NCBI GenBank assembly: GCA_038025085.1 | Contig: CM076153.1 | Coordinates: forward strand, 2,976,001-3,040,000 | Length of the DNA: 64,000 bases | Reading direction: 5' to 3' | Source of the DNA: Tetragonia tetragonoides | Taxonomy: Eukaryota > Streptophyta > Magnoliopsida > Caryophyllales > Aizoaceae | Shown: piece after piece, positions 52,630 to 64,000 of the stretch | Position numbering within the stretch: the stretch's first letter is position 1 | How the letters are laid out: each line of letters begins with the position of its first letter | Made by a program: the position numbers and the translations under genes | Notes under the pieces: generated by a model | Seen by the model: the letters and a program-made list of their open reading frames with translations, nothing else | What the model was told of the DNA's origin: nothing | Database searches by the model: none

Positions 52630-54737
52630 TTATAAAAAGCAATATTTGGATGAAATTGAATCCGTTAAAAAGCACAACAATTCGTTAAATAAATGAAAAG
52701 TACTATCTGATTATGACAATGTATCAAATAATGCATAATGGATACATGTTCACTGAATAAAAGTATCTAAGAACGTGAACATCCTTCTCCTTTATCACGC
52801 ATACATGTGCACTAATTACAAAGGACTATAGTACATATAACTCAGACACCAAAAGGAAGCACCTCGCATTGAGAATGCTACGTGACCTTTTGTCTAAGCA
52901 ATACATTTTGTGGTTGCAATCACCATAGGATCGGGGGAGGGGAAGCCCATAAACTATTTGACAGTGCTGATTAGCCACTAAGTTCCACTTCCATTTCAGA
53001 TTGAGGTATAATGAATAGTAAAATGAAAGACGCACAGAAATGAAAAGGTTAGATAAGACTATTGGCTTAAGCACTTCAAAGCAAGACCAAAGTGACAGTT
53101 GAAAATGGAGCTGACTGATGCGATGAATGTCCAGAGGTTATATAGAGCAGAAGATTAAACTCATGAGAAACAAGAAAAGTTTCTCTCCAGGTACCTTACC
53201 AGTTTAGCAAAATTCCCAGCTGTTAGTTGTGCAGAGTATCCATCTATTACAACCTGGGCACATGCCTCAATGATCAGTTGTTACACTGTGAAAAAAGTCT
53301 AGATATAATATGACATAAGTCATAGGCTTATGAATCAATTTCCTTAAACATTTACATTTCTAAGCAGTCCTTTTACTCCCTTTGGTAACTCTGAATGGTT
53401 GTGACATTTATGCATAGAAACTACTCATACATAAAACAACAATGGATGAAACATATTGCACATATTAAACCAAACTAAGTGTCTTCTAACTCTGTTTTCA
53501 TCACCGATATTAAAAGTAAGAATTTGTTTTTGAACAATCACTATGCTTCCATCCCCTCACATTTGGTCTATGTAAACTATGCAAGCAATTGCATCGCAAA
53601 TCACTACTATGTTCCGTAATCCCAGACTTTGTAGTGGTTTCAATGTCAGAGCAGTCTTACAGTTACATGGTAGTAAGCCACCATAGACCCCTTACTATTC
53701 AAACTAAAGTTAGACACCAAATGAACAAGCGTCCAATTGCCAAGATGGTAGTAGTTGACCAGCACAAAGACACACATGAGAGTATCTCCAGCCTTGTTTT
53801 ACATCACAAATATCAAGCAGAGGCCATAGTTTTGTTCCATTAAAAATTGTCCCCAAAAATTCAGCATACAAAATTGAAAATTCAGCAATACCCACGTAAA
53901 TGAACTGTATGAAAAGAAAATCAGAGCAATGCCCACAACAATAATAAGAGAGAGGGAGACAACAATCTAACACAATTGTGAATCGCAGAATAGTGTAACC
54001 CAAATCGTAGAACAATAAATCGGAAAACTAGTAGAAATGTCAAATTACTATCTCTAGATAACAATCAAATTACTTTGGTTCACATCTTCCATCACTATCA
54101 AAAAAAAAAAATCAATGAAACACAAAATTGAAATCTTAAACTAACACTAAACTAATATTTGTTCGAAATTTTGAATTTCGAACCTGAAATTTTGATTTTG
54201 GTACCTTTAGAAACGAAAAAATTGAGGAAACTTGGATTGAATTCACATTTGAAGTTCTTTGCATCTCCTTAGTAAAAACCTCATAAATGCCTGCAAAATT
54301 AAACCAAACATAACAATGAAAATGTGAGTGGATTGAACCCGAATTCTAGGGTTTCAGAAGAATTTTAGGGTTCTACCGATTAAAATAGAAGATCGAGTGG
54401 ATGATATTTTCTTCTGCGTCATTGAACATGTTTTTCAGATTTGGTTTGAACATCTCCTTGAAGGTTTGCTTCAGAGTTTTTAGGAGGAGAGAGAGAGCAG
54501 AGAAGAGAGAGAGCAAAGGAGAGAGAGAACAAGTTTTTAGGGAAGGAGACAAGTCATATTCTCCTTCAAAATGTACTAATAAAAGAAAAATATAAACCAA
54601 ATACAATCTACCCAAAATGCCCTGCCTTTAGAAAATTCACTGTGCACTTGATATGTGTAATAAACCTATGCCACGTCAGCCACATAGACGAATAAACACG
54701 TCTTTGACATAGACGCGTAACATTGGGTTTTTTTTTT

Positions 54738-56196
54738 TGCTCGTCCTGGAGAAGTTTGATGAATTTTGGGGTGGGGCCTCATTGATTTTCCTTATTTTGG
54801 TTCACTTTGTTTTATATACTCCGTTTGGTGTTGAATGGATAGCACGAAGGATTAGCTGATTAGGCCCATGGGCCATGGCCATATCGGCCCACCAAAGATG
54901 GTGATATCTGACCTGCACCTCTCTCCTTTTTCAATTCAATATTACCATTAGACACTTAGATAAGTAAAATAATAATACTACCCCATCTTATTATTATTAT
55001 TATTAGTAGTAGTAGTAGTAGTAGAGTAAATAATAGTACCACCTCCATCTTTTTATTTTATCTTTTAAAGCATGTTTGAAATGAATGTAATGATTAAATA
55101 GGGTAATAGAACAAATTAAAAGGTAAAAAAGGAAAGTGGAGGTGATCGGACCTAGGGGTAATAATTGAGGTAATGGAGAAGAAATAAAGGGAGAAAGTGG
55201 GGGAATCATTATCTTAGGGGGAAGTAGCTGTTACCCCTCAAATAGGAGTAATAATTATCCTCATCTTCACAAAATCTAACACCCATCTCCTCACATATCT
55301 CATTTTAAATTGTAATTCAATCTATTACAGCTTTAATTAATACCCCATTTTAAACAAACATACCCTTAATTTGTTTCAGTACCCATTTAACGCCAATCCA
55401 AACATACCCAATCAAAAAAGTAATATTAACATATGTTTAATTCTTCTACTATATGTCATATCAATCGGTGCAAAAGGAAACAACATTTTTTTTATGCACA
55501 CTAAAAATGAAAGAAAAAACCATAAGAATCGAAGACAATCCTTTCGATTTATCGTAATTTGAAAAGCTAGTAGTTTCATAAGATATTATTTTTATATGTT
55601 TTACTATCATATTTAGATCAAAATTAAGGATTAAAGTTAAAACAACCAATAAACGTATATGAAGTCAAAATTCATGTAAAGAGAATCACAACTCGCACAT
55701 ACCCCCTTTCAAATACTTTTTATTAGAATTTGAACAAGCCGGCCACTTTGGTATCTTTTTCTTCTCTTTTTTGCTTTTTCCATTTGGGGCCGCACATTTC
55801 TTGGGTATGGGGACACGTAACAAAAGGCCTAGCTATATATTTGTATTTGTATTTGTATTTGTATTTGTATTTGTAGTTGGAACGAAGAAAACATAAGTTG
55901 CCTCACCCTGGTTTCCTGTAGGAAAAAGAGAGTAGTGAAGTGAGATCAGCTAAAACCTTTTTTAATAAGATCGAATAACACAAATATATTTGCATAAAAA
56001 CCACGCTACATTTTTACTACCTGTCTGTCTCTCTAACCAGATTCATCCTTCCGTAAGTTTCTCTCATCATCATCATTGAATTTCATAATCCCTTGTTTAA
56101 TTAACATGAGCATTTTTGTTATTTACCAATTTTTGCATTTAATTCAAGTCATTAAAGTTATTCTTACGACTTATAGGAGTATAAATTAGCAAAATT
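54738..56196. other. Intergenic and ABCG leader; several microsatellites
   Basis: Contains ATT and TAG triplet runs (about 54988-55025) and a TTTGTA hexamer run (about 55846-55877). The likely 5' UTR of the ABCG gene lies in about 55920-56196. No other gene seen. Confidence 0.5.
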
Positions 56197-58554
56197 ATGG
56201 AGTTGAAGAATTCTGATGTAGAGTCTCAGAAGCCAATTCCAGAAGCCAATAATGCATCCACCATTTTCAACAACTCCATTCGCCCTGTCACTTTGAAGGT
56301 ATTCTGTAAGGAATTCATGCTTATCAAGCAACTGATCGAGTTATTGTGCTTAATTATTATATGCATGCACATATATGATGTGGAATTTTTATGATTTAAT
56401 TTAATTTGCACATAAATGTTATTTAACAAAAAAAGAAATATAACTCTAAAAAGAGATATAGATAGTAATGTACTCATAACTCATGCATGAACTTATCATC
56501 AATTTGTATCATGATGATCTCTTCCCTTAAAAATAAAATAAAAATAGCATGATCGATATATTTACCTATTTAATTATATTCTGTCATGTAATTTCCTTTA
56601 CAATGAATAGTCTACCATAAGGCGGTTAAACTAGAAGTTGATGGTCACTTAATCACTACCTAAGCTAAAACCCTTAATTGAACGATTCCTCTGTTTGGGA
56701 CCATTCCTGATTTTCCTGGGAAAAATTTGCTAATGTGGAATATTAGTCAATATATGCTTATCTTAACAACAAATGATACGCAAATTAATTACTTAAAGAA
56801 GCATTGGAGTTAATTAAAAGTAATCTATATCATTTATTACATTGTGAAAAAAATAAAATGTGAGGTTAGGATTCTCATCTTTAGGAGAATTGATCAAGTT
56901 ACTCTGTGTCAGCCTCTTTTTTTTTTTCCTATGGGTTCTCTGTGTCAGTGTTTGAAGTACCATACATGTAGTGGAAAGGAAACCAGTTCTTTGTACCTCC
57001 CCGGCCAACTATAACGAGAAGATTCTCTGTCTCACTTTGTGTTCCATCCGAATTGAACCAATTATCATGATAAAAAGAAACATAGTTTTTGGAGACCCAT
57101 CAATCGATGACTACAAATGGGAAACTACTAACAATGTGACACCTTAATTTGCAGTTTCAAGATGTTGTTTACAAGGTTAAATTACAAAATGGAAAATGGA
57201 TAACACTAAAGAAGTCTCAATCAAAGTCACAAGAGCGAATCATACTCAAAGGCGTTACAGGCATTGTAAAACCGGGTGAGATGTTAGCCATGCTCGGTCC
57301 TTCGGGTAGCGGAAAAACGACCCTCCTGACCGCCCTTGGAGGTCGTCTAGGGGGGAACTTGAAGGGCACCATAACCTACAACGGTAAGCCTTTTTCCAAC
57401 CAAACGAAGCGTTGCACAGGTTTTGTGACCCAAGACGATGTGCTCTACGCCCATTTGACAGTCACAGAAACATTAGTCTACACAGCACTATTAAGACTTC
57501 CCAACACTCTCACAAAAGAAGAGAAAATTGGGCAGGCTGAAGCTGTGATAGTTCAATTGGGCCTAACAAGGTGCAAAAACAGCATTATTGGTGCACCACT
57601 TTTGAGGGGGATTTCTGGAGGTGAAAGAAAGAGGGTTAGTATTGGGCAGGAGATGTTGATTGATCCAAGTTTGTTGTTTTTGGATGAGCCCACTTCAGGC
57701 CTAGACTCAACAACGGCGCAACGGATTGTATCCACGTTGTCGGAGTTGGCCTTTGGTGGACGGACCATTGTGATGACTATCCACCAGCCCTCTAGTAGAT
57801 TGTTTTACATGTTTCATAAGGTGGTGTTGTTATCAGAGGGTAACGCTGTGTACTTTGGTAGTGAAGCAGAGGTTATGGATTACTTCAAAAGCATTGGTTT
57901 TGCCCCTTCTGTTCCTATGAACCCTGCTGATTTTCTCCTCGACCTTGCAAATGGTATGTCATCATATCAATGTAAAATATTTTTAATTCTCATATTTTTA
58001 ATGTGTTCCTTTGGTTAAATCGAGCTGAGATTATTTTGGGCTACACCAAGTCACCAATGATCCGGGACCATCTAATAATTTTCAACATAGTTTACCCTCT
58101 AACCAAATTGCATAGAAAAACCACTAGAACACAAGACAATTGGTTGCCTCTAATCCAAAATCACTGTTGATCTTTTCATACCCAAGTTTGGAATGTGAAA
58201 CATAACAAGTCAGGAATATTGTTCTTCAATCACTTTGTTGCTCTTATGTTTCAATGTGATGAAGTCATAATCATATATATTTGGTGAATGTTAGGTGTTT
58301 CGCCTGACGATTCAGAAGACCCAGCTAGTGTGAAAGAGAAACTAATTCTTGCATACAAGAACAACCTTGCAAACAAAGTGAAAGAAGACTTGCAAGTAGA
58401 TGATCTAGTTGGGGTTAATGTGGATTGGGCCGTTTGGCCCAACTTGATTCAAACTCATTCATTTATGTTTTTTCTCACAAGGATTTATCTTTTAAGAAAA
58501 AATACCGGTAGAATTATTTTTCTTTTTGTTCAGCTACTTTTATCATCTCCTTGA
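56197..58554 (+). pseudogene. ABCG half-transporter, nucleotide-binding domain only (truncated)
   Basis: Exons 56197-56298, 57155-57953 and 58295-58554, GT-AG introns and agreeing phases, 386 codons plus a stop. Exon 2 is a complete ABCG nucleotide-binding domain: Walker [11 protein letters not shown]-loop VTQDD, signature [11 protein letters not shown], Walker [14 protein letters not shown] and H-loop TIHQPS. The N-terminal [14 protein letters not shown] and the rest of the domain resemble the ABCG9/ABCG14 group of plant half-transporters, which are usually about 620-700 aa with six membrane helices at the C-terminus. Exon 3 keeps the family's linker start (GVSPDD...VKEKLILAYK), then after about residue 345 loses similarity and stops. 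No membrane-domain sequence appears between 58555 and the NAC gene. Export is therefore unlikely; probably a pseudogene, or a domain-only remnant. Confidence 0.75.
56902..56948 (-). mobile_element. Micro-retroposon in ABCG intron 1, 11-bp duplication
   Basis: CTCTGTGTCAG at 56902-56912 recurs at 56938-56948. The 25-base insert is a T run followed by CCTATGGGTT, read on the minus strand as a short body plus poly-A. Confidence 0.5.
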
Positions 58555-60354
58555 TTTAATGAAAATTTTGTATCTCACATTTTGTCAAATACTATATCTT
58601 ATAACTTAATGGCAGATTGGGGTAAATTTTGCATTATAAGCTCCAAAATGTCTTCATATATGTGGGTCATGACTCATGTAGAAAAAATAATGGCTCGAAT
58701 ATGCATTTTAAGTTCCAAAATGTTTTCATATATTTAGTTCATATTCATTGATTTTTATTTTTTACTCTACCATATCCATATGTATTATCTATTTAGTTCA
58801 ACTTCATCGACCTATTATCCAGTGGAATAGATTTAATAAAGAAAAGATTTATGTCATAACCAATTAAAATGTTGGCTTTTCAATAGAGTTGTATATTAAA
58901 AACGTTTTCTAACAAACTTTTCTTTTAGCCTTTAGTCCTTTTTTCAACGTAACGATGCGGAATGAAACCTACCACAAAGGCAATGAAACAGGGTGAAGAA
59001 TGAAATAAATTGTGAAATAAAATTGAATACCGAATTACACAATATATACAAAAGTTGACGAAATTTACAGCGTAGAACTAAGTTGACGAAATTTACATAA
59101 CAACAAATTACAAATGGAACACAATTACTGGACTGAAGTCTGAACGGGAATCCCATTCACCCTCGAACCTAATCACCTATTATAGTGCTATAAATCCATA
59201 TCAGACAATGGACATGATGGCTATGGACGCCTTTTGTCCCTATATACAAAAAGAAGCATCTCTCTCTCAACTCATTTGTTTTTTGGGGTGCGCATCGCTC
59301 AAACTATAAAGATATTGATATATACTATGCCTAAAGATGATGTTGTGCGGGTGATTGAAAAAAGAAAAAGATTTCTGTCGCAACCAATTAAAAAGGGGTA
59401 TTTGATTGGTGATGGAAAAAGTAAGCAGTCCCCCATGCATGATACCAATATGTGGGTTCTGTGAGCTGAATCATTTACTATAATTACACTTGATAAATTG
59501 ATGATTAGGCGGAAATGTCATGAATAATTGAACAATTAAGTCAAAAGAATTGTTGATTTTGTCAAGCACTGCCTTTAATAACTCTTTAAGCATTTAAAGC
59601 GTATTGGTCTTGTGCCTAATTCTTCCCACTTTTAACCAGCCAAACCCGCTTGCTTTTGTACTATATTTGTCCACCTCACCTCACAATGCGGTTCCCGGCT
59701 GATAAATATGCAACTACCTTAACCAATTATCTCTAGTGTTCACACTGAAATGAGTCGATGCGAATTGAGTTTAAACTTAATAGATATGTTTAATTAATCA
59801 ATAAGTCCTGTATGAGGTCGCCTCAAGATAAGACTATCTCTATATACAAATATGACGTCGATATTAAGGTCGTCTCATACGAAATTTGTGTTAATCAAAA
59901 TAAGGGTTCTACTTGTAACTAAATGAAGTAAAAAGATCTCATCATATTGGTCGTTGGACATGGTATCCAATAATAACGACAAAGATGTTTTGAGATCAAA
60001 TCCTAAGAATGAACTCTCATCCCCAAAAGGGGGCTTTCTTTATTTATGCGGTGAACTGGGCTTGGGACGGCGGGTATTAGTTCCAACAGTTAAGACTTTA
60101 AGAGTAAGCTAGCTAGCTTAACATACGACTGTTAATTTATGGGCATGTTCAACATATGCCAACAAGAGTACATATTTTATATTGTTAAGAGTATAACACA
60201 CCTGTGAGTGTCTCACATTGAAAAAGTGGAGAGAGTTGGATTGTATATAAGTTAGTGGGTTACTCCATCTAACACCAATTAATTTTAGGATGAGACCCCA
60301 TTGGGTTTATGTGCAGTCTACTGTCCTCCACATGGGGGGCCTGCAGGCGGTAAG

Positions 60355-60399
<45 letters not shown>

Positions 60400-60810
60400 C
60401 TCGATAACAAAATAATACAATGAGAAAACCATAAAATATCGGCATCTGTCGGCATGTATTCTAATTAAGGAAATTATTTCAATGTGCGTTAAAATAACAA
60501 GCATCAAAATACATTACATACTATTCAACGACAACTACTAGCACGCAGAAACGACGTAAGGACATACGTCCAATGTGACATCATAAAATATACATATACG
60601 TTGAATTGCATATATGCCATGGAATAAGAGAGAAATTCCTATATACTCCAAAGTACATTTGTTAATGGATCAGGACCATTTCGTTTTCTCCAAACTTTTT
60701 TAAAGAGGTTTGGTTTAACTCTTAATTAGTTTGACCAAAATGTACCCTTTTACTTCCTTGAACAATGTTCTTCGAATTTGACAAACGGATATGGAACTTA
60801 GATAGGCTTC

Positions 60811-60859
60811 AAAGTACTATAAGAACTGATTACCAAAAAAATAAAGTACTATAAGAACT
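60811..60859 (+). mobile_element. Micro-retroposon, plus-strand poly-A, 17-bp duplication
   Basis: AAAGTACTATAAGAACT at 60811-60827 recurs at 60843-60859. The 15-base insert is GATTACC plus an A run ending AT. Confidence 0.55.
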
Positions 60860-61078
60860 CCACACTCAAAGATATCTAATACCTCATTGGTCCAAATAAC
60901 CCCCACTTACCTCAAAACTAAACCTTTGTACGTGTTCCTGCTTTGACCCACCAAACATTTCTAATAATTGATTATATTTATATACAACTCAGCATTATCA
61001 ATCAAATCTTCCCAATCACTTGTACCTTTTGTTGATTAAGACATATACTTAGGCCTAACTCTCTACTCCATCACTTAT

Positions 61079-61120
<42 letters not shown>

Positions 61121-61376
61121 AGAAGTAAGAAGAAAAAAAAACACACTAAAAGTACTCGTTGGTCAATTGGCAAATAAGTTCACTCAAACAATTGAGATCC
61201 GCATTTGTTGTAAGGCAATGCTCGTACATATAGGGTGGATGGGTGAATGACAATTGATATAAAGGATATGTGCAAATATAAGATCTTAACCTTACTTACT
61301 TATGAAATAGTGAGTTTCTTCATTCATTATCATCAACTACTTCAGTTTGAAATATGCACAAACTTACTAAATTAAA

Positions 61377-61424
61377 TGATATACCCTCTGTTTTTTTCTT
61401 TTTTGAGGTGATTGATATACCCTC
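61377..61424 (-). mobile_element. Micro-retroposon, 12-bp duplication
   Basis: TGATATACCCTC at 61377-61388 recurs at 61413-61424. The 24-base insert is a broken T run followed by GAGGTGAT. Confidence 0.5.
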
Positions 61425-62785
61425 AGTTGACTACAGTACACATACTAATTTTGACCAATTGATAGACAAAAGGAATAAAGAAATTGAAACTATAAATTAA
61501 GCTAATGGGCAATTTTCATTTGCTACTTCCATCATGAATTTTATTTTTTTTTAGTTTCCCTAACACATGCTGACGCATACTAAACTTCCAATCGTTTATT
61601 TAATTTAATCCTATAAACAACAAAACAACAAGATCCATGACCAAATCGGATCCTCCTTATATATGTCATACATCCACTCTTTATCTCAAAATACTATATA
61701 CTATCCACGTACACTATAAACAGAACCGTCTAGGCTTAAGATCGACTTGGCAGACTTTGACCTAACCACTTTACATTAAACAAATTTGAAAGCACCAGAT
61801 AAACCAAATTTCCCTTTAAGGCTTTTTTGCTTAGGTGTCTCTCAAAGGGAGCTGGTTGATGAGTGAAAGAAACTAAAATAATCTACCCTTTTACTAAAAA
61901 CCAAATTAATGTCTTCCATCGCTCCAACTTTTTCCCGCAAACGTGTGCCCCTTATTTTCTGCCACCTCTACATCCTTTTTTCCTCCCTCTTTTTCTTTCT
62001 CCTTCTTTTCTTTTTAATATCTCTTTTTTTTTTTGACACAAGAAACCCGCAATTGCTATTTTTTTTTAATATTTTTTACTTTGAGCAATTTTTATTTTTA
62101 TTTTTGGTTAAACTTTCAAATAAGAGTACTTAGTTTATAATGAATCACTTTTTATCCATTTTTTTTAGTAGACGGTCTTCTAAAATTATTTTATCATGGT
62201 AGGTTACCATAAATGTAAAAACAATGTAATTTAACGTCAAGAATATATCATTATGTTATCAAGGGTGCAATTATCTTTATATAGTAGCAAACTAGCAACC
62301 ACATACCTTAGCTAATTAGTACGGTGGTACTATTTATTTTTTTTAATTTAGATCACAGCTTCTCCGAATGATTAACTTTCTATTAACTTGTTAAGATCAG
62401 CAAATCACAACCTAAATCAACTCTAATATGGTTCGGAAGTTACCAAACTCGACTTCTTATTTTATAATTGCACATACGCTAACTCATAAACTATCTTATC
62501 CTCTTCTTTATAAACAAAAGACCAAATAATGCTGAAATAATTATCAACAAAGCAAAAAATGCCATCCCAAATCAAATGCGCGCAAACATGAAGAGTTGAA
62601 GACCCACCTAGACTTCAAAGAAGTTTCTAATAGTACATGGAAATTTAGTTAAGAGCAAACTAGTAATCTATGAAAGAGTCAATTTAGTTTATCAGAACTC
62701 GAAATCGCACGTTCGTATTAAAAACTTAAAATAATTAGTACCCACTAAAAAGTAAAAACAGAGAGAAATTTATGACTAAACTTAG

Positions 62786-63170
62786 TACCACACGTGTTGG
62801 GACGGGCACGTGTCCTTGCCGACGTGGATAAGTCCACGCGTGAAAAATTACCGGCAGCTCCTTCCAAAACCAAGTCTTTTAGAAAACCACGCCCTGAACG
62901 AGTTAACCGACAGCTGTCCCTTACCAAGAGTGGTGACTCACACACTGTCCTAATAAATCTTTTTCATGAAGGCCTTACTTAGGGAGAGAGAATTGGATAA
63001 GAGTCGGCCGGAAGATTATATGGGGGATACGTGGCACCATTTCAGCGGTGATCTTTTTAACCTTTGTGGGTCCAACCCAAAAGAAATAAGACAAGGACAT
63101 ACCGTACTTATCTCCATTTTCCCACTTTACCCCCCTCTATATAAATATTCATCCCCCTCTTAACTATTCT
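62786..63170 (+). promoter_or_regulatory. Stress/ABA-type promoter of the NAC gene
   Basis: G-box/ABRE cores are ACACGTGT (62790-62797), GCACGTGTCC (62806-62815) and TACGTGGC (63028-63035). A DRE/CRT core GCCGAC (62818-62823) overlaps a further ACGTGG, and CCACGCGTG (62834-62842) contains a CGCG box. A TATA box, CTATATAAAT, lies at 63137-63146, about 105 bases before the ATG. Dense ABRE plus DRE matches the ABA, drought and salt induction known for RD26/ANAC072. Confidence 0.7.
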
Positions 63171-63250
63171 TGAAAATTTGGAAATTGGAAATCCAAACAA
63201 GAGAGAGAAAACATTAGAAAAAAAAAAGAAAAGAGAAGAAAATTCAAAAA

Positions 63251-64000
63251 ATGGGCGTGCAAGATAAAGATCCGCTATCTCAATTAAGCTTACCACCTGG
63301 TTTCCGATTTTACCCCACAGATGAAGAGCTTTTGGTTCAGTACTTGTGTAGGAAAGTTGCTGGGCACCAATTCTCTCTCCAAATTATTGCTGAAATTGAT
63401 CTCTACAAATTCGACCCTTGGGTTTTACCTGGTGAGTTATTCCCTCTTTAATTCCTTAACTCTTGATCATGGGTGTTGCTTAATTAATTTTTTTGAATTT
63501 AGTTTGATTAATAATGTTTTGTGATTCAATTTTGTGTAGATAAGGCGATGTTTGGGGAAAAAGAATGGTACTTTTTTAGTCCAAGGGATCGAAAGTACCC
63601 AAATGGATCCCGACCCAATCGGGTTGCCGGGTCAGGGTATTGGAAGGCTACCGGAACTGATAAAGTGATCACTACACAAGGGAGGAAAGTTGGGATTAAA
63701 AAGGCGTTAGTGTTCTATATTGGTAAGGCGCCTAAGGGTACCAAAACCAATTGGATTATGCACGAGTATCGTCTTACTGAACCCACTAGAAAAAGTGGTA
63801 GCACTAAGGTATGATAAATAATTCACAAATTTTAACTACATATATACAAGTTGCAATTAAATAATTTGCGATTTTATGGAGTAATTCACTTGACTTATAT
63901 GTTTGCATTTTATGTGGCAGCTTGATGATTGGGTGCTATGTAGAATTTACAAGAAAACGTCGGGTGCAGCGAGGACCGAGTCGAGCAAGGAGCAAAGCAC
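63251..64000 (+). CDS. NAC transcription factor, RD26/ANAC072-like (3' end outside the window)
   Basis: Exons 63251-63431, 63540-63808 and 63921 to the window edge, with GT-AG introns at the canonical NAC positions (after WVLP, and after ...SGSTK before [12 protein letters not shown]). All five NAC subdomains are seen: [22 protein letters not shown] (A), [14 protein letters not shown] (B), [22 protein letters not shown] (C), [14 protein letters not shown]...GIKKALVFY (D) and [10 protein letters not shown]...[11 protein letters not shown] (E). The start MGVQDKDPL is typical of the SNAC-A group (RD26, ANAC019, ANAC055, ATAF1). These nuclear factors bind CACG-core sites and drive ABA, drought and senescence responses. 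The activation domain is beyond the window. Confidence 0.92.

Larger units (their letters stand above)
51480..54615 (-). pseudogene. Captured, unrecognised multi-exon gene fragments (minus strand)
   Basis: Minus-strand pieces look exonic. 53200-53253 has CAG before it and GTAAGG after and encodes 18 residues (VVIDGYSAQLTAGNFAKL). About 51861-51990 reads VYLYIRVPGIERNVHI..., one stop, then IAGDIVTRCDDIPVHLPLE followed by a GTAAT donor. About 51490-51645 reads ESFMGFSCDGSTKRRTIA...LDYLEQAMLYSF. Upstream, 54360-54560 resembles a CT-rich leader with an ATG, and 54210-54290 an exon-like block. The internal stop and missing junctions point to a captured, decaying gene. I cannot name the parent. Confidence 0.45.
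50366..54727. mobile_element. 4.36-kb Mutator-like TIR element carrying gene fragments
   Basis: The left end (50366-50425) reads GGAAGCTGTTACCCGTCTAT...AGACGCGTTT...TCTATGTGGATGACGTGG. The right end, complemented from 54727, reads CCCAATGTTACGCGTCTATG...AGACGTGTTT...TCTATGTGGCTGACGTGG, giving about 55 bp of imperfect TIR. GTTAC.CGTCTAT also ends the small MITEs at 2953 and 21893, so they share a family. T tracts flank it (50356-50365 and 54728-54738), consistent with a T9-10 duplication. An older poly-T insertion is split by it, which supports the borders independently. No transposase recognised; the inside holds exon-like fragments, two tRNA-like sequences and another micro-retroposon. Confidence 0.7.
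58555..62780. other. Intergenic; TA and poly-A tracts
   Basis: Holds a TA run at about 60355-60396, an A39 run at 61080-61118 and the micro-insertions listed separately. No gene supported; the open frames 59234-59464 and 61909-62133 lack similarity or gene context. Confidence 0.5.

Noticed and set aside
50356..54738. Reading the T tracts beside the 4.36-kb element as a certain target duplication
   Set aside because: Homopolymers cannot prove a duplication; the border call rests mainly on the split micro-retroposon and on the TIRs.

Overview
The window is nuclear DNA of a flowering plant, most likely a eudicot. It is AT-rich and gene-sparse, its genes have small phase-consistent GT-AG introns, and it carries many small plant-type transposons. 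The recurrent ACGGAGTA / CTCCGTCC repeats suggest Caryophyllales, but this is only an impression.

Layout. 0-13 kb is intergenic: a partial RNase H-like retroelement reading frame at the left edge, a second RNase H scrap near 9.7 kb, MITEs with clear target-site duplications, and two poly-T micro-insertions. 13.2-27 kb is a disease-resistance cluster of CC-NBS-LRR (NLR) genes, all on +: a strongly decayed copy (13.2-14.4), one intact single-coding-exon gene of 998 aa (17.7-20.7), and a copy broken by frameshifts and stops (24.2-26.9). Duplicated leader modules lie between them. 27.7-29.1 kb (-) is a three-exon DUF1218 membrane protein. 30.5-31.65 kb is a short array of a ~314 bp satellite. 34.0-39.8 kb (-) is a nine-exon COP1-interacting protein 7 (CIP7)-like gene of 1186 aa; its pairing with DUF1218 recalls Arabidopsis. 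41-42 kb holds a 997 bp Mutator-like element. 45.5-49.7 kb (-) is a 12-exon family GH1 beta-glucosidase of the BGLU45/46/47 type that seems to use two GC-AG introns. 50.37-54.73 kb is a 4.36 kb terminal-inverted-repeat element carrying exon-like gene pieces and two tRNA-like sequences. 56.2-58.55 kb is an ABCG half-transporter gene that stops before its membrane domain. At the right edge, 63.25 kb onward, is the start of an RD26/ANAC072-type NAC factor with an ABRE/DRE-rich promoter.

The genes do not form a pathway. The most instructive content is the transposon archaeology. A Helitron sits inside a Mutator-like MITE whose empty-site sibling lies at 3.0 kb. The 4.36 kb element is inserted in the poly-T of an older micro-retroposon. 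At least eight tiny poly-A/poly-T insertions, several sharing the same few body bases, are flanked by 11-17 bp direct duplications.

All gene models are predictions from splice signals, reading frame and remembered family motifs; no search was run.
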